Positions 4,249-7,155 of a stretch of 7,155 nucleotides of DNA are shown piece by piece. The notes beneath the pieces are model-generated. The model saw only the letters and a list, made by a program, of their open reading frames with translations, was not told the DNA's origin and did not search any database. The translations under genes and the position numbers were made by a program. Origin of the DNA: Thioploca sp. (GTDB lineage Bacteria; Pseudomonadota; Gammaproteobacteria; Beggiatoales; Beggiatoaceae); the NCBI GenBank assembly GCA_011371325.1, contig DRQV01000116.1:1-7155 (forward strand), given 5' to 3'. How positions within the stretch are numbered: position 1 is the stretch's first letter; the number at the start of each line of letters is the position of its first letter.

Positions 4249-6948
4249 TTACAATTTATCCAATAAATGTTGGATTTTATTAGTATTTGGACTACCAAGT
4301 TCTTCAAAAATTTGTAAACTATTAAGTAACATTTCTTTCGCTTGAGGTAATTTTTTCTGATATTTATAAACAATACCTAAGTTACTATAAATATTAGCTT
4401 TGCTTATTAACTTCTGCTCAATTTCTAATCCTGCTAAAAATGTTGTTTCTGCTGATTGCCAATCTTGGCGTTGTGCATAGATGGAACCTAAAGCAGAATA
4501 CAAATATGTCATCCTATTTTTGGCAGCTAAAGTTTTGTCAATTACTAATGCTTTTAATAATAATTTTTCCATTTTAGCTGATTCTCCACGTTTAGAATAA
4601 AGATTAGCTAAATTAGCATATTTCCTCACTAAAGTAATTTTATCACCCAATGCTTCATACATTTCTAATTCTTTTTGATACATTATTTCAGCTTGTTGCC
4701 AGTAGCCTTTTACCTTAGTATAAAGTGAGGCTAGATTAGCATAATTATTAGCCATGCCTCTTTTATTATCAAGGATTTTATTAGTATCTAATGCTTTAAT
4801 TAACATCTTCTCTGTATTTATACCATCACCACGTTCTGCATAAATCGCTCCTAAGTTTGAATAGCTGATTGCCATGCCCGCTTTATCATCCAAAGTTTTA
4901 TCAATTTTCAATTTAGCAAGGAACATTTTTTCAGCATCTTTGTTATTTGACTGATTAGCATACAGAATCCCTAAACGAAGATACTTAGCAGACATATTGG
5001 CTTGATTATTTAGAACCTTATCAATTTCTAAACCTTTGATAAACATATCTATTGCTTGTGGAGTATTATTATACAACTCTCCAAGTTTAGCATAATACTC
5101 TGAAATATTTTCTTGTTTATTCAATGCCTTACTAATATTTAAACCTTTTAGAAATATTTTTTCAGCATCTGTATTATTGGCACGATTGGCATAAAAATTA
5201 CCTAAAGTCATATAATATTCCAACAAATCGTCTGACGAAACCACTTCCATATTATCAATTTTAACTATAATTTGCTTTAGAATAGATGCTTCATCAATTT
5301 GTTTATGTAATTTTAAATCGGCAGTTTTATCTGTTAAAGCTTTAGCTATATCAATTTTCAAGGTTTCAAAATACATATCAACAGCTTCTGGTTTTTCATC
5401 ACGTTTAGCATACAACATACCTAATTGAGTATAACTAGTAGCTAAACTCTCCTGCATAGCTTGTTCAGTTGCTAAATCAATCTGTTCTTCATTGTCAAAA
5501 TCAATATTATCTTCTTGTAAACTAGTTTCATCAAGCTGAATTCTTTTTGAAAACATTGCTTCTGCTTGTTTAACATCACTATTAAGATAGATTATACCAA
5601 GTTTAGTATAGTCATTTGCTAAACCAATAAAATTTTCTAATTTGGTGTTAATTTCTAAACTACTAAGATACATTTTTTTAGCTTGGGACAAGTCATTACG
5701 TTGTAAATAAATACTTCCAAGTTGACTATACTGTAATGCTAAACCTGTTTGATAATCTAATGCTTTAGCAATTTCTAAACCTTTGAGAAAATTTTTCTCA
5801 GCTAATTTATCATTATTATTTTCCAGATAAAAATTACCTAAATTTAAATATTTATCTAATACTTTATATTCATCAGCAGCAATTTGCATTTTTTTAAGAA
5901 AGATAGTTTCTGCTTGTTGCCATCTATTAGTTTTAATATAAAGAGTTATTAGCCTGTCAAATTTTTCACTAATTCCTGTTTTATCAGTTAAAGTTTCACC
6001 AATTTCTAAACTTTTTAGAAAAACTTGTTCAGCCTTTGGTAAATCACCTAAATTAGCATATACAATTCCTAAATTACTATAATGATTAGCAATACCTGGT
6101 TTATTATCCAAAGCTTTATCAATTTCCAAACCTTTAAGAAACATCTGTTTAGCTTGTGGTAATTTATTATATATTAAGTAAAAATTACCTAAGTTAGTAT
6201 ATTTATCCAATACAGCATTTTCTTCAGTAGCATTAAATGCTTTTTTCCTATGAAAAATCTGTTCTGCTTTTGACCAAGCATTTTGTTTTATATATAATTT
6301 AATCAAGTTATCATATTTAACTTCAATATTTAGTTGACTTGCCAAAATTTCATTATCTTGCAGAGATTTTTTAAGAGTTTCTTCAGCATCTAAACTATTT
6401 AGATACATCTCTTCGGTTTTTGGTAAATTACCACTTAGATAATAATTATTCCCAAGGTTAAAATACTGTTTAGCTATATTAGCTTCATCATCTAATTCTT
6501 GAAAGATTGCTAAACTGGCTAAAAACATCTGTTCGGCAGATTTTCTATCACCTCGAATTGCATATAAACTACCTAAATTATCATATTGGGTAGCAGTACT
6601 CTGGTCATTATCTAAAGCTTTAAATATTTCTAAACTAGAAAGGTACATTTGTTCGGCTTTTTCTAAATTATCTTGATTAGCATAGAAAAGCCCTAAATTA
6701 CCAAATGTTTCTGCCATTTGCTGTTTACTTTCTAAATCTTCAAACATTTTTAAAGCTTGCAAATATGTTTCTTCAGCAGCTTGTAGATCGCCTTCAGTTT
6801 GATATGAATTTGCAATTTCAGTTAAGCTAATAGCTGTATTATACTGTTCAGCTTTCCAAATTTGCCAAGCAATTAGTCCCAAAAAAAACACTGCTACAAT
6901 TGATAATGCCAATTGTTTTATGGTTATTGATGTATCTTTAGTTGTCAT
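4249..6948 (-). CDS. Membrane-anchored protein of about 20 tetratricopeptide repeats
   Basis: The 899 residues consist of a short basic N-terminus, one hydrophobic segment (about 12-30) and then TPRs to the end. The anchor has no obvious cleavage site, so the repeat domain is probably tethered outside the inner membrane in the periplasm; a cytoplasmic orientation is not excluded. About 20 repeats can be marked from residue 38 to 885. Most are 40 residues long with the pattern A..Y.NLG.lYa..gdl..AE.mflksLeI.k.l, resembling kinesin-light-chain-type TPRs. Departures are an acidic insert after repeat 11 (about 474-500), a linker after repeat 12 (about 533-575), and short repeats 8 and 14. No catalytic domain (CHAT, kinase, peptidase) is present, so a scaffold or protein-binding role is inferred; partners are unknown. 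The ATG at 6946-6948 has AAGGA six bases upstream. It follows the unrecognised partial gene by 45 nt on the same strand, suggesting an operon. Confidence 0.9.
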   Translation of the reverse strand: MTTKDTSITIKQLALSIVAVFFLGLIAWQIWKAEQYNTAISLTEIANSYQTEGDLQAAEETYLQALKMFEDLESKQQMAETFGNLGLFYANQDNLEKAEQMYLSSLEIFKALDNDQSTATQYDNLGSLYAIRGDRKSAEQMFLASLAIFQELDDEANIAKQYFNLGNNYYLSGNLPKTEEMYLNSLDAEETLKKSLQDNEILASQLNIEVKYDNLIKLYIKQNAWSKAEQIFHRKKAFNATEENAVLDKYTNLGNFYLIYNKLPQAKQMFLKGLEIDKALDNKPGIANHYSNLGIVYANLGDLPKAEQVFLKSLEIGETLTDKTGISEKFDRLITLYIKTNRWQQAETIFLKKMQIAADEYKVLDKYLNLGNFYLENNNDKLAEKNFLKGLEIAKALDYQTGLALQYSQLGSIYLQRNDLSQAKKMYLSSLEINTKLENFIGLANDYTKLGIIYLNSDVKQAEAMFSKRIQLDETSLQEDNIDFDNEEQIDLATEQAMQESLATSYTQLGMLYAKRDEKPEAVDMYFETLKIDIAKALTDKTADLKLHKQIDEASILKQIIVKIDNMEVVSSDDLLEYYMTLGNFYANRANNTDAEKIFLKGLNISKALNKQENISEYYAKLGELYNNTPQAIDMFIKGLEIDKVLNNQANMSAKYLRLGILYANQSNNKDAEKMFLAKLKIDKTLDDKAGMAISYSNLGAIYAERGDGINTEKMLIKALDTNKILDNKRGMANNYANLASLYTKVKGYWQQAEIMYQKELEMYEALGDKITLVRKYANLANLYSKRGESAKMEKLLLKALVIDKTLAAKNRMTYLYSALGSIYAQRQDWQSAETTFLAGLEIEQKLISKANIYSNLGIVYKYQKKLPQAKEMLLNSLQIFEELGSPNTNKIQHLLDKL
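4294..6837 (-). repeat. Array of about 20 TPR units, about 120 bp each
   Basis: Unit boundaries by protein alignment fall at residues 79, 119, 159, 207, 247, 287, 327, 364, 404, 444, 503, 576, 616, 653, 693, 733, 774, 814 and about 852. Recurring nucleotide blocks, such as those encoding LKGLEI and NLGNFY, are visible, but the units have diverged enough that none is identical to another. Confidence 0.85.
5620..6324 (-). repeat. Tandem duplication of a three-TPR block within the TPR gene
   Basis: Residues 209-326 (5971-6324) and 327-443 (5620-5970) have the same order of three distinct repeat types: one with LYIK..W..AE.IF, one starting LDKY.NLGNFYL and continuing FLKGLEI.KALD, and one with Y..LG..Y....DL..A. 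The middle units (247-286 and 364-403) share about 25 of 40 residues. At DNA level TAAAAATTACCTAA recurs at 5828-5841 and 6179-6192, exactly 351 bp (117 codons) apart. Confidence 0.65.
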
Positions 6949-6954
6949 TTACTA

Positions 6955-6959
6955 TCCTT
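6955..6959 (-). promoter_or_regulatory. Shine-Dalgarno for the TPR gene
   Basis: AAGGA on the minus strand lies six bases before the ATG at 6946-6948. It is the clearest ribosome binding site in the window and fixes the start of the TPR gene. Confidence 0.7.
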
Positions 6960-6993
6960 AATTAAATATGTGTAACTCAGTGTATAAAATTTT

Positions 6994-7155
6994 CTAACGA
7001 ATTGCGGATTTTGCGTATATTATGATTGTTGAACCAATAATAGCATTGGAATCACGATGTATATCAATTAGTTTAGAAGTAGCATCGAGTGTTTTAAATT
7101 GTTTATTTACAGATGGAAACCAAGCAGTAAACGTTTTAAATTCTTCACTACTAGC
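6994..7155 (-). CDS. Unrecognised protein, C-terminal 53 residues only
   Basis: The frame is open from the right edge to a TAG at 6994-6996. The visible residues include FKTFTAWFPSVNKQFKTLD and end in IIGSTIIIYAKSAIR. I do not recognise the family. The codons look coding: third positions are nearly all A or T and first positions are rich in purines, as in the neighbouring genes. A competing open frame on the plus strand (from 7022) is less convincing. The stop lies 45 nt before the TPR start with no hairpin between, so the two genes may be co-transcribed. Confidence 0.6.
   Translation of the reverse strand, partial: ASSEEFKTFTAWFPSVNKQFKTLDATSKLIDIHRDSNAIIGSTIIIYAKSAIR

Noticed and set aside
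4294..6837. Regular spacing of about 120 bp considered as a CRISPR-like or satellite array
   Set aside because: The period is in one continuous reading frame and encodes TPR helices; units are diverged at DNA level, with no identical direct repeats or unique spacers.
7022..7155. Plus-strand open frame beginning with ATG and running to the right edge
   Set aside because: The minus-strand frame over the same bases has codon use like the neighbouring genes and the same direction as the TPR gene, and the plus frame lacks a ribosome binding site.

Overview
The window is visibly AT-rich. Codons ending in A or T predominate in every gene, and the short intergenic gaps are even richer in AT. A clpS-clpA pair (the proteobacterial N-degron adaptor and its unfoldase) together with a dCache-type membrane sensor points to a Gram-negative proteobacterium, most likely a gammaproteobacterium. 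The style of the sensor and the very long TPR protein recall large filamentous sulfur bacteria (Beggiatoa or Thiotrichales-like), but that placement is an impression, not something the sequence proves.

Layout, left to right. (1) 1-876, minus: N-terminal 292 residues of a membrane-anchored double-Cache sensor whose output domain lies outside the window. (2) 877-1073: gene-free spacer with one long imperfect hairpin. (3) 1074-3317 and 3332-3643, minus: clpA and clpS as a tight two-gene operon, transcribed clpS first. (4) 3644-3757: divergent promoter region with a palindrome and a direct repeat. (5) 3758-4162, plus: a small RDD-family membrane protein. (6) 4163-4248: convergent spacer with a 14-nt-arm inverted repeat and a diverged copy of the RDD promoter region. 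(7) 4249-6948, minus: an 899-residue, membrane-anchored protein that is almost entirely TPR repeats (about 20). (8) 6994-7155, minus: the last 53 codons of an unrecognised gene, 45 nt upstream of the TPR gene and probably co-transcribed with it.

ClpS and ClpA form a clear functional unit: ClpS delivers N-degron substrates to ClpA, which unfolds them for ClpP (clpP is not in the window). The other genes have no evident functional link to this pair. I see no mobile element, CRISPR array, tRNA or rRNA. The least ordinary items are the TPR protein, with its 40-residue period and an internal duplication of a three-repeat block, and the matching sequences on either side of the RDD gene, which look like the remains of a tandem duplication. 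I do not see convincing evidence of a complete new system.
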